Shown here: positions 21,882-32,449 of the stretch, piece after piece
Layout: each line of letters opens with the position of its first letter
How positions within the stretch are numbered: the stretch's first letter is position 1
Assembly (NCBI GenBank): GCA_933822405.4
Contig: CAKOGP040001758.1
Coordinates: 1,007,792 to 1,071,791 of the forward strand
Direction of reading: 5' to 3'
Origin: Cylindrotheca closterium
Lineage: Eukaryota > Bacillariophyta > Bacillariophyceae > Bacillariales > Bacillariaceae
DNA: 64,000 bases
Notes under the pieces: generated by a model
Seen by the model: the letters and a program-made list of their open reading frames with translations, nothing else
What the model was told of the DNA's origin: nothing
Database searches by the model: none
Translations under genes and position numbers: made by a program

Positions 21882-22450
21882 CGGGACAGAATCTTTTGTA
21901 ATGCAACAATATGATGCTCATGAGGGAATCGAATTAATCGAACTTTGATAACGAATAGGTAGTTTAGATGATCGAGTAATAGACTCGATTCGTTCGACCA
22001 ATCTCAGAAATCCCGTGTGCGGTATTACTGAGATCTGCTTTCCTACCAGGCACCGCCGATATGGTAAAATGGAGGCGGTGCCCAACAGGGCGGGTGAGGT
22101 TTGGGAGAGAAAAATTGAATTACCACGACACAAGTGGGTGAATTCAATCTCAGTCGATAAACTGGGCATCATTGCCTGGGCGCATCGACAACAACTTTTG
22201 ACGGTCGAAGGCCGTTCGGCCTTTGTCCGTCTGTAACACAATGTAGTCAAAGAAATCGAACAGTGTGCCTGCGGTCTACGTTGGACTATGTGCCGTACTG
22301 TACTGTACGTCTCAAACCTCAACTCGAAACTCAGAAAAGACCAAACAGTCAGTACCAGTAGTGTACCAGCTAGCAGGCACTGTATTACGACGGGATACAA
22401 TATCATCGTACGTGTTGCCTACTAGCGCCAAAGACATGGCGTCATATTCT
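21882..22450. other. Intergenic upstream of the amidase gene
   Basis: About 570 bp without a supported gene. It is the promoter side of the amidase and the 3' side of the dehydroquinate synthase gene, both on the minus strand. A GTACTGTACTGTACGT run lies at 22295-22310 and GTACCAGTAGTGTACC near 22354. No other structure recognised. Confidence 0.4.
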
Positions 22451-23659
22451 TCACCTTTCTTCTACTGACCCTTCAAATGCGATTCCAATGTGGGTTCCAG
22501 CCGCCAGTGTTCGCAGTAGAATAGGTTTATTATTGTCTATAGCTTCGTGATCTAGGTCCGATGCACGTAGAAACTTCCCTCGCTCGTGACCCAATCGGAC
22601 AGTCTCAGCTTGTTGGAGGAATATTTGACCCTGCTGATTGGCAGGTGTTTCGAGTCGAATGAGGACACACGGTCGAACTTCCTGCTTTAGTCTTCCCACG
22701 GCCACTCCTCTACTGGTTCCTGCGACAGAGTTGAAAACGAGAACTTTATCCCCTGCTTGTAATTCGCACAAGTACTTTGTAGAGTTGTCAGCCATGCAAA
22801 TGTAACTATGCACTGGTCCAGCATTGATACGAAACGGCCGGGTGGGAACATAGGTCGAAGTTTCAGCTTCCGACAAGATAAGTGCCATAAGTTTAGCAAA
22901 GGATCCAATCCAACAACCTTCGTCTGGAGAAAGCATCTGAACAAGGTCAACACAGACACGATCAGCAAGGACTGGTTCTTTTGTGTCGAGTCTCGAACCT
23001 GTGCCGGTAACAATCGAGGGTTTAATGGGGACTGTCTGTTTCCTCTTCTTCAGTGAATCCTGCTTTTCAGTCCGTGCTTGAAAGATAGCTTCCCACAAGT
23101 GGTGCGAGGCAGTTGTACCATTGACGCATAGGGCATCAACACCCAGCTCAAGGGCGTGTGCCAAACCACCGACATCGGATGGCTTTTGTACCAGAAACGC
23201 CAATTTAGTACCTGTTGATCGAGTGGCAGCAATCAAGTTTTCTGCTGGAATCATTTGCCATTCATCACTGGAATGGTGTATCAAGACCCATTCAACCGAT
23301 CCGAGCACTGCAAGGACCTTCTGTTGCCCATCCCTGAGGTCCATGGAGACGCCAACAATTCTCTTATTCCTTCCATCCACAATTCTACTTTTTTCATCTA
23401 TGTAATAAATTTTTCCTTCAAAATCTATGTTGAAGTTTGATCCTTCCTCATCATTCCTCTGTATCAGCACATCAGGCTTCTCATCAAGCTGCAGCATTGC
23501 ATCACCTGTATCCTGTGACCAGACTTGCATCGCAATACCTTTGTACGGTGGATGAACATGAATGCATAATTTTTTTGTAGGCGCAAATGAAGACGTATAG
23601 GTAATCAGAATGAGGCAAGAAAACAACAATGATGCTACCGCTAAATTGCTATGCATCAT
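22451..23659 (-). CDS. 3-dehydroquinate synthase II (archaeal type), plastid targeted
   Basis: 402 residues, one exon. In archaea this family uses NAD to convert 2-amino-3,7-dideoxy-D-threo-hept-6-ulosonate to 3-dehydroquinate, bypassing the usual AroB step. Family blocks seen: KPSDVGGLAHALELGVDAL, DRVCVDLVQMLSPDEGCWIG, YVPTRPFRINAGPVHSYI, YLCELQAGDKVLVFN, GRLKQEVRPCVLIRLE, FLQQAETVRLG, GTHIGIAFEG. The length fits the archaeal family plus an N-terminal leader. That leader, MMHSNLAVASLLFSCLILITYTSSFAP, is a hydrophobic signal ending in an ASAFAP-like motif, the diatom plastid import site. I chose the first of two adjacent ATGs (23659); the frame upstream lacks ATG. It is divergent from the EEP gene, 163 bp apart. 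A transferred origin from archaea or bacteria is inference; its substrate in an alga is open. Confidence 0.88.
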   Translation of the reverse strand: MMHSNLAVASLLFSCLILITYTSSFAPTKKLCIHVHPPYKGIAMQVWSQDTGDAMLQLDEKPDVLIQRNDEEGSNFNIDFEGKIYYIDEKSRIVDGRNKRIVGVSMDLRDGQQKVLAVLGSVEWVLIHHSSDEWQMIPAENLIAATRSTGTKLAFLVQKPSDVGGLAHALELGVDALCVNGTTASHHLWEAIFQARTEKQDSLKKRKQTVPIKPSIVTGTGSRLDTKEPVLADRVCVDLVQMLSPDEGCWIGSFAKLMALILSEAETSTYVPTRPFRINAGPVHSYICMADNSTKYLCELQAGDKVLVFNSVAGTSRGVAVGRLKQEVRPCVLIRLETPANQQGQIFLQQAETVRLGHERGKFLRASDLDHEAIDNNKPILLRTLAAGTHIGIAFEGSVEER

Positions 23660-23822
23660 TGTACGAAATTTCAAATTGTGTTTTTCAAGATCCTTCAAAT
23701 TGTCGCGATTTTGCGCGGGCAGGCGTCGAGTGAGCCATTTTTGACATATTTATAATATGCAATGTGTGTCCGACTAAAATTGTCCGACTAAAGATCGAGC
23801 TGCAACATTTTTTTAATACATT

Positions 23823-25598
23823 ATGCAAACACAAACAGATGTCAATGAAGTGATGTCAACACGATACCGACATTATGCATTGATACGATGCGCCGTTGCT
23901 TCCTTCATCTCACTATTCTATCCTTCATTGGCACTCTCTTTATCTCCAAATGCGGAAGTCGCGTATGCTGGAGAAACAATACCCGATGTCGTTTTGGAAT
24001 TTGCGACACCAGACGATCCCATTCGGAATAAAGATAAAGCTCGACAGAGTAAAGAAGGACCATTCTTCTGGACTCAGAATCTTGGTGCCAATGCTTCTGA
24101 TGCTATTGCACGGAGATACGGGCAGTCGGTTCCAGACTTTACTTATTCGAATTCCAACAAAAAGCCTTTCTCTTTGCTGACATGGAACATTTTGTCGCAA
24201 AAGCTCTACGATGCCCAAATCAAACGCCAAAATGATTCTACTGGGATGGAACAATTTGGATACTCCTGGATGGAACGACTACAATGGATCGTTGAGACGC
24301 TGGCATCAGTCGATGCTGATATTGTTTGCCTTCAAGAAGTGGATCTTGAACCCTTCAACCAAGACTTGCTCCCATCAATGAATCGCCTCGGCTACAATGG
24401 AGCCATCCAAGGAGGGGAAAATGTTCAAGAAATCAACCGTCGTAAGGGGAAGGGAAAACGAGCCCATCTAGTTGCCACTTTTTGGAAATCTCGGTTTGAG
24501 CCTTTGGACGTGAATGGGTTCGATCAAGTTGACGGTGCCGTCTTGGCCAGGGGACGAACGCTGACTACCCTGCTACAAGACCAAAGAGAAGGCAATCCAA
24601 TTTTGGCTGTGATCAACTGTCATTTAGAGGGGCATCCAAGACAGTATTCTGCCAGAATCAAGCAACTGCAGCACGCTATGGATGATTTAGTTGTCCGATG
24701 TGCTGGAGTTCCATTGAATGGTTTGTGCATTGCAGGTGACTTCAATTGTGAGTTGCAAAGCTCTGCTTGTTCGACGTACCTTCGCATCGGACGCATAGGA
24801 CGAAAAGGTGGACTAGGTGGCGTCCACGGCACATCAGCAAATGCAGTTCCTCCAAGCTTGTTGGAATGTGATGAAGCTGCAAAATGCTTGGATCCTATTC
24901 TAGAATGGGGGAAACCCATTCCAAATGATGAACTGGAAAAGGTACAACCACATCCATTCCGAGCGAATAGTTTATGTTCTTGTTACCCAGAATTCCTCGG
25001 AAAACAAGACGCTCGAAAGCATTTTACATTCTGTGCTCGCCCCAATCGACCAGTTGCTGGATTGGATCAGATTTGGTATTCGAGTCTATCTTTGAAACGG
25101 TTAGCCCTACGAAAACCTCTTTCAACCAGTGCAGATCGTCTTCGCGTGTTGACAAACGGTTTACCAGCACAGCGACTGCCGTCTGACCATCTGCCTATCG
25201 GGACTATCTTGGATTGGAATGCCGTTCCTTACTCATCGATAAGCTCTTCATCAGAACAAATCCAAGAGATCCCCCAACTCCAAATAAGACCAAAAGACTT
25301 ACCAGCAGCTCCAAAACCAAAATCTCCAATCATGGCATTCACAGAATTGGATATGCTTCTGGTTACCTGTCCATATGATTCTGAGAAACAACGAGAGGAA
25401 TTGGAAGCCATTGTAGATGATGTTCCAGATTTGCCACCAGACAATCAAAAGCCTTCATCGGAACAACTGAAGAAGCTCTCTGAAATGAAAGAACGCAGAA
25501 AACAACTCCTGATGGGTGCATCGGAGAGTGCTCGAACTGTCATGCAACGTATCCTAAAGTTGAAGAAGGAGGTCGTGGCTTACGAGAATGCATTCTGA
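23823..25598 (+). CDS. Endonuclease/exonuclease/phosphatase (EEP) family protein, CCR4/Angel-like
   Basis: 591 residues, one exon. The metal-dependent EEP core is complete: LLTWNILSQ (Asn), IVCLQEVDLEPF (Glu), INCHLEGHPRQYSARIKQL, IAGDFNCEL (Asp and Asn) and RLPSDHLPIG (Asp-His). The start LLTWNILSQ and the RLQWIVETL spacing are most like CCR4 deadenylases, Angel proteins and 2'-phosphodiesterases, but I cannot choose between RNA and phospho-metabolite substrates. The N-terminus has a hydrophobic signal (AVASFISLFYPSLALSLSP), so the protein may enter the secretory path or plastid rather than the cytosol. The C-terminal 130 residues are Pro-rich, then a charged likely coiled coil (EQLKKLSEMKERRKQLLM). 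No LRR domain as in yeast Ccr4. Two ATGs at the start (23823 and 23853); the second lies closer to the signal. Confidence 0.8.
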   Translation: MQTQTDVNEVMSTRYRHYALIRCAVASFISLFYPSLALSLSPNAEVAYAGETIPDVVLEFATPDDPIRNKDKARQSKEGPFFWTQNLGANASDAIARRYGQSVPDFTYSNSNKKPFSLLTWNILSQKLYDAQIKRQNDSTGMEQFGYSWMERLQWIVETLASVDADIVCLQEVDLEPFNQDLLPSMNRLGYNGAIQGGENVQEINRRKGKGKRAHLVATFWKSRFEPLDVNGFDQVDGAVLARGRTLTTLLQDQREGNPILAVINCHLEGHPRQYSARIKQLQHAMDDLVVRCAGVPLNGLCIAGDFNCELQSSACSTYLRIGRIGRKGGLGGVHGTSANAVPPSLLECDEAAKCLDPILEWGKPIPNDELEKVQPHPFRANSLCSCYPEFLGKQDARKHFTFCARPNRPVAGLDQIWYSSLSLKRLALRKPLSTSADRLRVLTNGLPAQRLPSDHLPIGTILDWNAVPYSSISSSSEQIQEIPQLQIRPKDLPAAPKPKSPIMAFTELDMLLVTCPYDSEKQREELEAIVDDVPDLPPDNQKPSSEQLKKLSEMKERRKQLLMGASESARTVMQRILKLKKEVVAYENAF

Positions 25599-25820
25599 GT
25601 CGCAACTTGACATCACATTCTGGAATCATCTGGTCCGTGAGCTACTGTACGGTGTGTATTGTGCGACCCACCGACCGACAACCCCAACCTTTAATCACGA
25701 GTTCGGAAGTCACGAGATGTTTGACCATTGACGGACCACGTCGTCTGCACTATTCTGAATTCGTACCTTTCACCTCACCTTCCACCGAAAAAAACAAAAA
25801 AATTGACACCCTCACAAAAC

Positions 25821-26699
25821 ATGAAGATTGCAACGCTTCTTATTTGCTTTGTGAACGTCACGTTCTGTTTTCAGCTCAAAACTGCTGGTCCACGCAAATG
25901 TAAAAGCGAAGTATTTGCTACCAAGGAGCGGCGACGTGAATTCATCGACTTGAAAGGCTCAAAAGCACCTTTGCTTTCGAGAACTGTCGAGGTGACATCC
26001 GATCTCGCTCTGACAGTTTGGGAATGGGAAGAGCCTGCCGAAGTTGTGGAATCTTATTGGGAGGCTGAGCAAAACCAGCTAGGAGCAGTACGAGGAACAT
26101 CGAAGATACTCGATCCTTTTGGAATTGTGTCCTGGCCAGGCTCCCTCGTGGCGGCGCGAGAGCTGTCATTTAGCAAGGACACTGCTGTGAAAGATCGAAA
26201 TGTTTTGATTTTGGGAGCAGGTGTCGGACTGGAAGCCCAAGCTGCAGCCTTGTCTGGTGCTAGACATGTACTTGCAACTGATATTCACCCAACAACATTG
26301 CGACAATTGCAGCTTGGAGTAGAACAGGAGGATGCAATTGACGACAAATCCATCGTCGAAACAAGAATTCTGGATTTGTTTGCGCATGAAGACCAACCCC
26401 TTCCAGATTGTGACTTGTTAGTGGTGGCAGATGTATTGTACAATGAAAACTTGGCCAGTCAAGTTGTCCGTCGAATAGTTGAGGCATATAAGCGAAACCC
26501 AAAAATATTGGTATTGGTCACCGATTCGCAAAGATTTGTACTCACCTTTGATACACAGCTGAACGAGCTGATGGAAGATATTCGGGGACCACTCTGCAGT
26601 TGGACTGAAGAACAAATGACATTTACTGGGTCTGGTGTGATCATGAATGAAGATCAAACATACGATGTGACAGTGCGCAAAATGTGGATAGGTGCTTGA
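25821..26699 (+). CDS. METTL21-like (Methyltransf_16) protein methyltransferase
   Basis: 292 residues, one exon. A seven-beta-strand SAM methyltransferase: the glycine loop VLILGAGVGLEAQAAAL, acidic loop ATDIHPTTLRQL, and the family motif LLVVADVLYNENLA in place of the DxxY motif used by lysine methyltransferases of the METTL21/FAM86 group, with WPGSLVAARELS ahead of the loop. The substrate is unknown; relatives modify Hsp70, eEF1A, eEF2 and similar proteins. The N-terminus MKIATLLICFVNVTFCFQLK is a short hydrophobic signal with a Phe at the likely cut, so plastid or secretory entry is possible. I chose the ATG at 25821; an earlier in-frame codon at 25728 would hide that signal. It follows the EEP gene on the same strand after 222 bp. 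Confidence 0.8.
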   Translation: MKIATLLICFVNVTFCFQLKTAGPRKCKSEVFATKERRREFIDLKGSKAPLLSRTVEVTSDLALTVWEWEEPAEVVESYWEAEQNQLGAVRGTSKILDPFGIVSWPGSLVAARELSFSKDTAVKDRNVLILGAGVGLEAQAAALSGARHVLATDIHPTTLRQLQLGVEQEDAIDDKSIVETRILDLFAHEDQPLPDCDLLVVADVLYNENLASQVVRRIVEAYKRNPKILVLVTDSQRFVLTFDTQLNELMEDIRGPLCSWTEEQMTFTGSGVIMNEDQTYDVTVRKMWIGA

Positions 26700-27021
26700 A
26701 CCTTCGAATGAGAGATGGTCCAACAACAGCTTCATTTCATATGGATTGAATCGATTCACAGGTTTCAGTTCTGTTTAAGATCGGTGAATTGGTCCGAAAC
26801 GATTCTGTCGTCACTTCGATGTGCAGTCGATGCCACACACACTTCCAGTTCACAATGATTAGAAAACTCCCAGAAGATCGACAACGACCAGCGGAAGTGA
26901 AAGTGAAAATTTTATCGCTTTAGCAATGCACAGAGAATGCTGTATTTATGGTCTAAGCAACAATTTCTATTATTAAATCTCTACTGTGGACAAAATACAG
27001 TTACAATAACTGCAGATGTTT
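26700..27021. other. Intergenic, convergent
   Basis: About 320 bp between the methyltransferase stop and the Mpv17 stop, which face each other. No gene or repeat seen; only the 3' ends of the two genes are expected here. Confidence 0.5.
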
Positions 27022-27895
27022 TTAATGCCCCCCTCTGGTGAAAGACAGGTACATTGTCCAAAAAAAGCTCACTCCGTGTCGGACTGGAAGTCGGAGATAG
27101 AGGGGAACTGAAAAGCAGACAAAATCCGCTGGAAACCAAACTCTAAAAACATCAAACGCATCCTTGTATAAGCTTGCTTGGTATGTATCAAGTCCTGACG
27201 AAACCCAAATCGACGGATCACCTGAACCACTTTGAATCACTGCCTTAAAGATGTAAAAGGTTGGCAAATTTACGAATAGAATGAACATCAGATCAATTCC
27301 AATTTGTGCACTCAATGATTTCAGCCCTGGAATGTCCTTCAGCTTCTCTTCAAGACTTAGGTTCGTGAACTTGTCAACGTCAAACAGCTTCTTGAATATG
27401 TTGACTTGATACCAATACTGAAAAGCACCGAGATAAAAGAATCCATACATACAGAAAACCAAAGTTCTGCCCAAATCGACTTCAGAAATGGGTTGTTGTG
27501 CGATCACAGTTTGTGCAATAAAGTCGGCACTGGCAGTTTTGGCCGTTGCAATCATGAGGTTGTTTATCTAAAAGTGGGAAAGAAGAGGGATTGAAATTGA
27601 GGGTCATGAACATGAAGCAGTACCGCTATCAAGTATTCTCAACTTGACATACATTAGGATTATTTTTCGCAAATTCGCCGTAGGAAAATCCCTTTTGCAG
27701 CTGATTTCCATCGGTCCAAGGATTTCCTTCACCAATTTCACTGACATCTATTTCGGTCTTGGTGTCCGTTCTTGTACTCAAGAAAAGTGGCTCTGATGGC
27801 TTCACCAAAGCTGTTCGCCTCGCGGTCGGATGTTGTGTGAAGGCGCCAGTGGACGCTACAATGGCAGCAAGACAGAGAAAGTTGAAGATCTTCAT
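27022..27895 (-). CDS. Mpv17/PMP22-family membrane protein with plastid-type signal
   Basis: Predicted 262 residues, two exons: 27895-27653 and 27567-27022, with an 85-nt intron. Exon 2 carries the family pattern: about four hydrophobic segments, K-TASADFIAQ at the start, FRVWFPADFVCFSVPLYLRLPVRHGVSFFWTMYLS at the end (the W-P-x-x-F, R-H and SF-WT-YLS signature of Mpv17/PMP22). Members are small channels in mitochondrial, peroxisomal or vacuolar membranes. Exon 1 encodes a signal with AIVASTGAFTQHPTARR, which resembles the ASAFAP site for diatom plastids, so a plastid envelope or inner membrane site is likely. This is inference; the signal was not scored. The start is the first ATG of exon 1, and the splice joins frames in phase 0. 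Confidence 0.85.
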
Positions 27896-28592
27896 GGTTA
27901 AGCGCTGAGTGTTGAACGCTGCTGTGAATTGTGAACGTTTGATACAGATGCCGAGCGAACATTGCGATTCGCATGTTCTCGATCGGAGCGTATTTCAGTG
28001 AGAAATTAAAGAATGGCACCATCAGCAGCTCAACAACGTCACACTAACGTGGCATTTCGATGTGACACAGTTTGAAATTATCTAAAAAAGTCGATGAGAC
28101 AAACACTTGAGACGCAGAGAGGTTTCTTTTCGTGGTCTTTTCTGAATCATCGGACATGACAACGTCATCCACGTTTATCCAATGTGTCACTAGCCCAAAA
28201 AAGCTTGGATAAAAAAATCGGTGGTCGCGGGAGTGTGCGAAAACAGTTGGGAGTGTGTTTGGTGTTCCAGAAGATATAAATGGTGGGAAAAACACACTGT
28301 GCCGGGTTGAAGGCACGGGTACTGAACGCTACCAGGTACCAGTCACGATCGGAAGAGAATCATCCGAAGATTACAATCACTCTTCAAGGTGATAGGTAGT
28401 AGGTATCGTGGTACCGTAGCAGCATATCTTTTACCTCGTCTCCTTCAAATTGGTACACCAATTTGGACAACCATCAAGTGTTCGCAGCTAAGGGTAAATG
28501 GTGCACCCCTTTTTCTTTTGCACTTGGAACATTCGGAATGATCTGCCCAAGCACCGATAGCCAGATTTTCTTGATATGGTCATCTATCTACT
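27896..28592. other. Intergenic, upstream of the Mpv17 gene
   Basis: About 700 bp without a supported gene. It covers the promoter of the Mpv17 gene and the 3' end of the PNGase fusion gene, both on the minus strand. GTACC-containing repeats lie at 28331-28340 and near 28410-28416. Small frames here have no features. Confidence 0.45.
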
Positions 28593-31500
28593 TTAAAAAT
28601 CTAAGCTGTTCAATAAGTCTTTCAACTTGTTTTCCATCGCTTCTAGGTCTGCAGCTGCCGGAATAGTGGCTTTGAAGTCCTGTTTGGTTCCAAAAATGTC
28701 AAAACCTAGACCCTCTAGCACGTCTATTGCTCCCTCGGCCCTGGTTATTGAATCCGCGATCTTGTTACTTAATTTGAATGTGCGAAATTTTGGAGTCCAA
28801 GGCTCTTTTGCTGCGTTTCGGACGTATTTGAGCGCTGTTGACAGCGCTTCAGTAGCTACTGACTGAGAGTTCTGATGACACAAAGTTGAAAACGCTTGAT
28901 CAAATTTGTTCCCAGGGCTGTGTGGTCCGATTTGAATCGCCCTCCCATACAGTGGCCCCGAGTCGAGACCGTTTGCCATCGTCTTCTGCTCCTCCGAAAC
29001 GACCCCAATTGCTTTTGCTGCAGCTTGAGTTGGGTCCATACCTTCTGCAGTATATGTCTCAAAGGTTTCTTTTATCCGTGATGCAGCATCAAATGGTTTC
29101 GGCTTCAGGTTTTCAGCAGAGACCAGATACTCTGTGCTTTCAACATTATCTCCCCGTTTATCGACCATGTCTTCCTCGCATGAAAGTTGAAGCATAGATA
29201 ACAACTCAGTAGTTTCTGGTGGGACTCGTTCGAGCCATGAGTCCATCATTCTTTCAATTCCTTCTTCTCCCCTTTGACACGCCGTCGCTACGGCTTGCCG
29301 ACTTTCGTTCGGCGAAACAACAACCCTGCCGGAAACAGCGTCCAGTACTACCAACGAAGGGATACCTTGAACTCCGTACCTGTGAAAAAAGGGGAGGCAA
29401 AGAAGCACAAGACCAATTAGTATTGATGTCGAAGTAGAACAAGCGACATATAAACAATATTACTCACGTAGCATTGAGGCTTTGCTTGACAAATGGCAGA
29501 GTATCAAAGGGTATTGCTTTCCAAGGCATCGTACTGAAATAATGTTGAAAGCTGTTTGGATCTCTATCGGAGCTCACAAAGACAATCTCCAAACCATGCG
29601 TTGGCCGCATTTCCTTGAGATGTTCGTACATTTCCGCCAGCATCGGGGTAAAACTTCTGCATGGTCCACTACAAAACATATGCAAGTGATAAGTAATTTC
29701 ATGGCGGAACAATACACTGTTGGTATCTGTTGCTGACTTACCACCAATGCGCAGAAAAGTAGAAAGCAATCAACTGTGAATTTTGCAATGCATCGGAAAT
29801 CATCAGTCTCGTGTTGCCACTTGCAAGTAATTGTGTGCCAACCGATGACTGGAAGAAGTTTAGATCCAAAGGAACATCAAAACTAGGTAGAGTAACCGTC
29901 GCTCCAGAATCTGTAGATTCCTTATCCGATTTTGGAACTAAGGGCGATGGAAGGTAATGAAAGGTGCTCCAAACATCATCACTTGACATGTCGATGGAAC
30001 GAGGGCTGAGCCTCTGAAAAGGGTATGCTTTAGAACCCAGCAAATACACGGGCGCGTTTGGTTTTGTTGTGTAGCCCGAGTATCGATTTCGTAGAGGAAA
30101 AGATTCAAATGCCATCTTCTTTTGCTCCGCCGAAGCCATTAACTGTGTCTTCAATGGCATCGTAGAGTCTGGTAATCGCCCCGAAACTCGTCTAGGAGCT
30201 GTCTTCGATTCACTCTTCAGAAATGACTTTAACTCGCCTTCGTTCAAATCCTTGATCGACTGGAGAACAACCTCGTGGCCGCCCTTTGGACACTCGTCGA
30301 TTGTGGTACAAAAGGACCAGTCAGGCTGAGCATCTACTTGTCCGACATAGACAACTCCGCCGTCTAAAACGTTCGTTCCTTTCCAACCTCCCAGCCGCGT
30401 CATATCAATTGGACCGCATGAATCATTGCGGCTTTCATCTGTACCACTTTCTTTAGAATCTTGGAGACGACTCGCATTCGGACACTTGCCATGGCAAAGA
30501 ACAATTCGACGTGGTGGGATGTGGTTAACAAATTCCTGCGTATCTTCCCAGTTACGGAATGAACGTGATTGTAGAATACAACCCAAGTATGATTCATCGA
30601 CAACGACCACGGATATGGTCTCTTCCTCTCCTATTGCACATGGAGTGTTTGCGACCACAATCGCATCGTGCCGATTCCTTGGGTTAGGTTTGACAACCAA
30701 CGATAATTTTTCATCCAATATGGGTGGATAGAATGATTGTATCTGAAATCCTGCAACATGCTCTTTGTCATCGTCATCGCTGTGGTAGTCTGCATTGGTG
30801 TCGCCATTAGCTTTCGTTCCATCTTCATGTCGTGCTGTCTTCCACTCTAGGCTTCCACTGATTCTCCCTCTACCATATATCTCTTGTTCCGTCCATCGTG
30901 TAGCCTGCTGCAAAAGTTGCAACTCGGCTTGTTCCAATTGATTCTGCAATTCCAATGCTTTCTGTCGGAATTTTGGGAGTGACTGAAGCATAGTTTGATT
31001 CAAATGTTGAAAAATCTGCCTGGATATGCCTTCTGAGGACGTATGGGTCCGCCGTCTATTTTGAAATTCTTCGGACAAAAAGGCGCGGGTATAACGGGGG
31101 GTCACGTCGAGTATATGATCCTGAGCGATGGCAATCATGTAACACAATTCCTTTTTTCCCCAACCGTGCTCATACATGCTAGGCTCGGCAATAACACCCT
31201 CACATCCATCCGCCATGACCCAAGAATCCTGATCTCCGATGTACACTTCGGTCCACAAGTGATCTGATAAATCCAAGACGAGCCTTGTCTCTAGTCCAGT
31301 ACTTCGACAGAAGAGACCAAAGAGATTTGAGTACTCCCCACATCTACCTTTCCTCGTCTCTAGTAGTTTCTTTGGACTGTTATAACGCGGGAATGTTGTT
31401 GTGTTGGCATCACATCTAGGACAGTAGTAGACTAGAATCATCAATGTATGGAATCGGTCAGTGTTGGCACCAGAAAGATGCTGTAGATTGTGCCGACAAC

Positions 31501-32357
31501 AAATTGACAAACTTACCTTCGACACGCTTGGCGCCACCTTGCTTCTCTTCGTCAGTTTCCGGTCCGCGAACCACTTGGAACTCAAGTTCTTCATGTCTGC
31601 ATACCTGACAGGGAGGAGCATTCACCCAAGTCATGTAGCTTTTGAACCATCGACAAAGTCGTTGGAGAAACAAAAGGTTCCCCTGCAAATTGTTGTCGTT
31701 GACAGGATCCGAGTAGGGACCATTGGGGTCCGCCAGCGTTTCCCAAGGAATCTCCTCGCGACACGCCTTTATAAGCTCAATGTCCTTCTCCCAGGCCATT
31801 ACCGTCTGAATTGAGGATTGAATTCTGTCGATAAATTTCTTGTCATCTTCGTTGAGTCCTGGAATGCTCATCTTTTCAATAGCAATGGCGGTGGTGTTAC
31901 ACTCAAATAGTGTTTGACCTGTGCTATTTGTATCGGTAGCGCCAACGTCACTAGCACCAGTGTGCGTTTCTGTAATAACAGCCGAGTCAAGATATTGATG
32001 CTTGTGTGGTTGCAGTTGTGTCTTTGGCTGTGGATGTGCCAAAGAAGAAAGCGGCGTCGTTGTGTTGAATACCAGGAATAGACAGAGCCACCGTATCAAT
32101 GATGGATTAAAAGACAAGGGGGAATGATACGGAATAATAGTCGATTTTAGAGTTGAAGGATTTGGAGGTGTTGTGGTAGGTGCTCTTATTAGTTGCAAAA
32201 CCTCCCTTTGGATGTTGGGCATGGTGGGTGGTCGGTTGTGGAGAAGTTGAAAGTTCTGACAGGTGTCAATGGGGGAAGATTTTTCAAGCGTGGAAAATGT
32301 ACTGTCGGCAAACTTTTTACCATCCCCAATTTGAAAAAATCTTAAAAAAAACTTCAT
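28593..32357 (-). CDS. Peptide:N-glycanase fused to a nucleoredoxin-like thioredoxin and a PUB domain
   Basis: Predicted 1172 residues. Exons on the minus strand: 32357-31517, 31431-29742, 29668-29468, 29379-28593. Part 1 is a transglutaminase-fold PNGase, which removes N-glycans from misfolded glycoproteins: two CxxC zinc pairs (PPCQVCRHEE and YYCPRCDA), Cys311 in KGRCGEYSN, His338 in DHLWTEVY, Asp355 in VMADGCEG, then GRGRISGSLEW as in the family. A middle region of about 400 residues is not recognised. Part 2 is a nucleoredoxin-like thioredoxin with FYFSAHWCGPCRSFTP, whose first Cys codon is made by splicing, then FVSSDRDPNSFQHYF, MPWKAIPF and YGVQGIPSLVVLD. Part 3 is a PUB domain (ALKYVRNAAKEPWTPKFR, then GAIDVLEGLGF), which binds p97/Cdc48 in relatives. 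The start is uncertain: ATGs at 32357 and 32222 are both possible, and a hydrophobic stretch lies downstream of them. Confidence 0.85.
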
Positions 32358-32449
32358 CGTTTAGCACGGTATTGTATTATGTATAAAATAGCGTGTAGAC
32401 GCATGTATAGAGTACAGTCAACGGCGCATTCATTCCATTTCGTACTACT

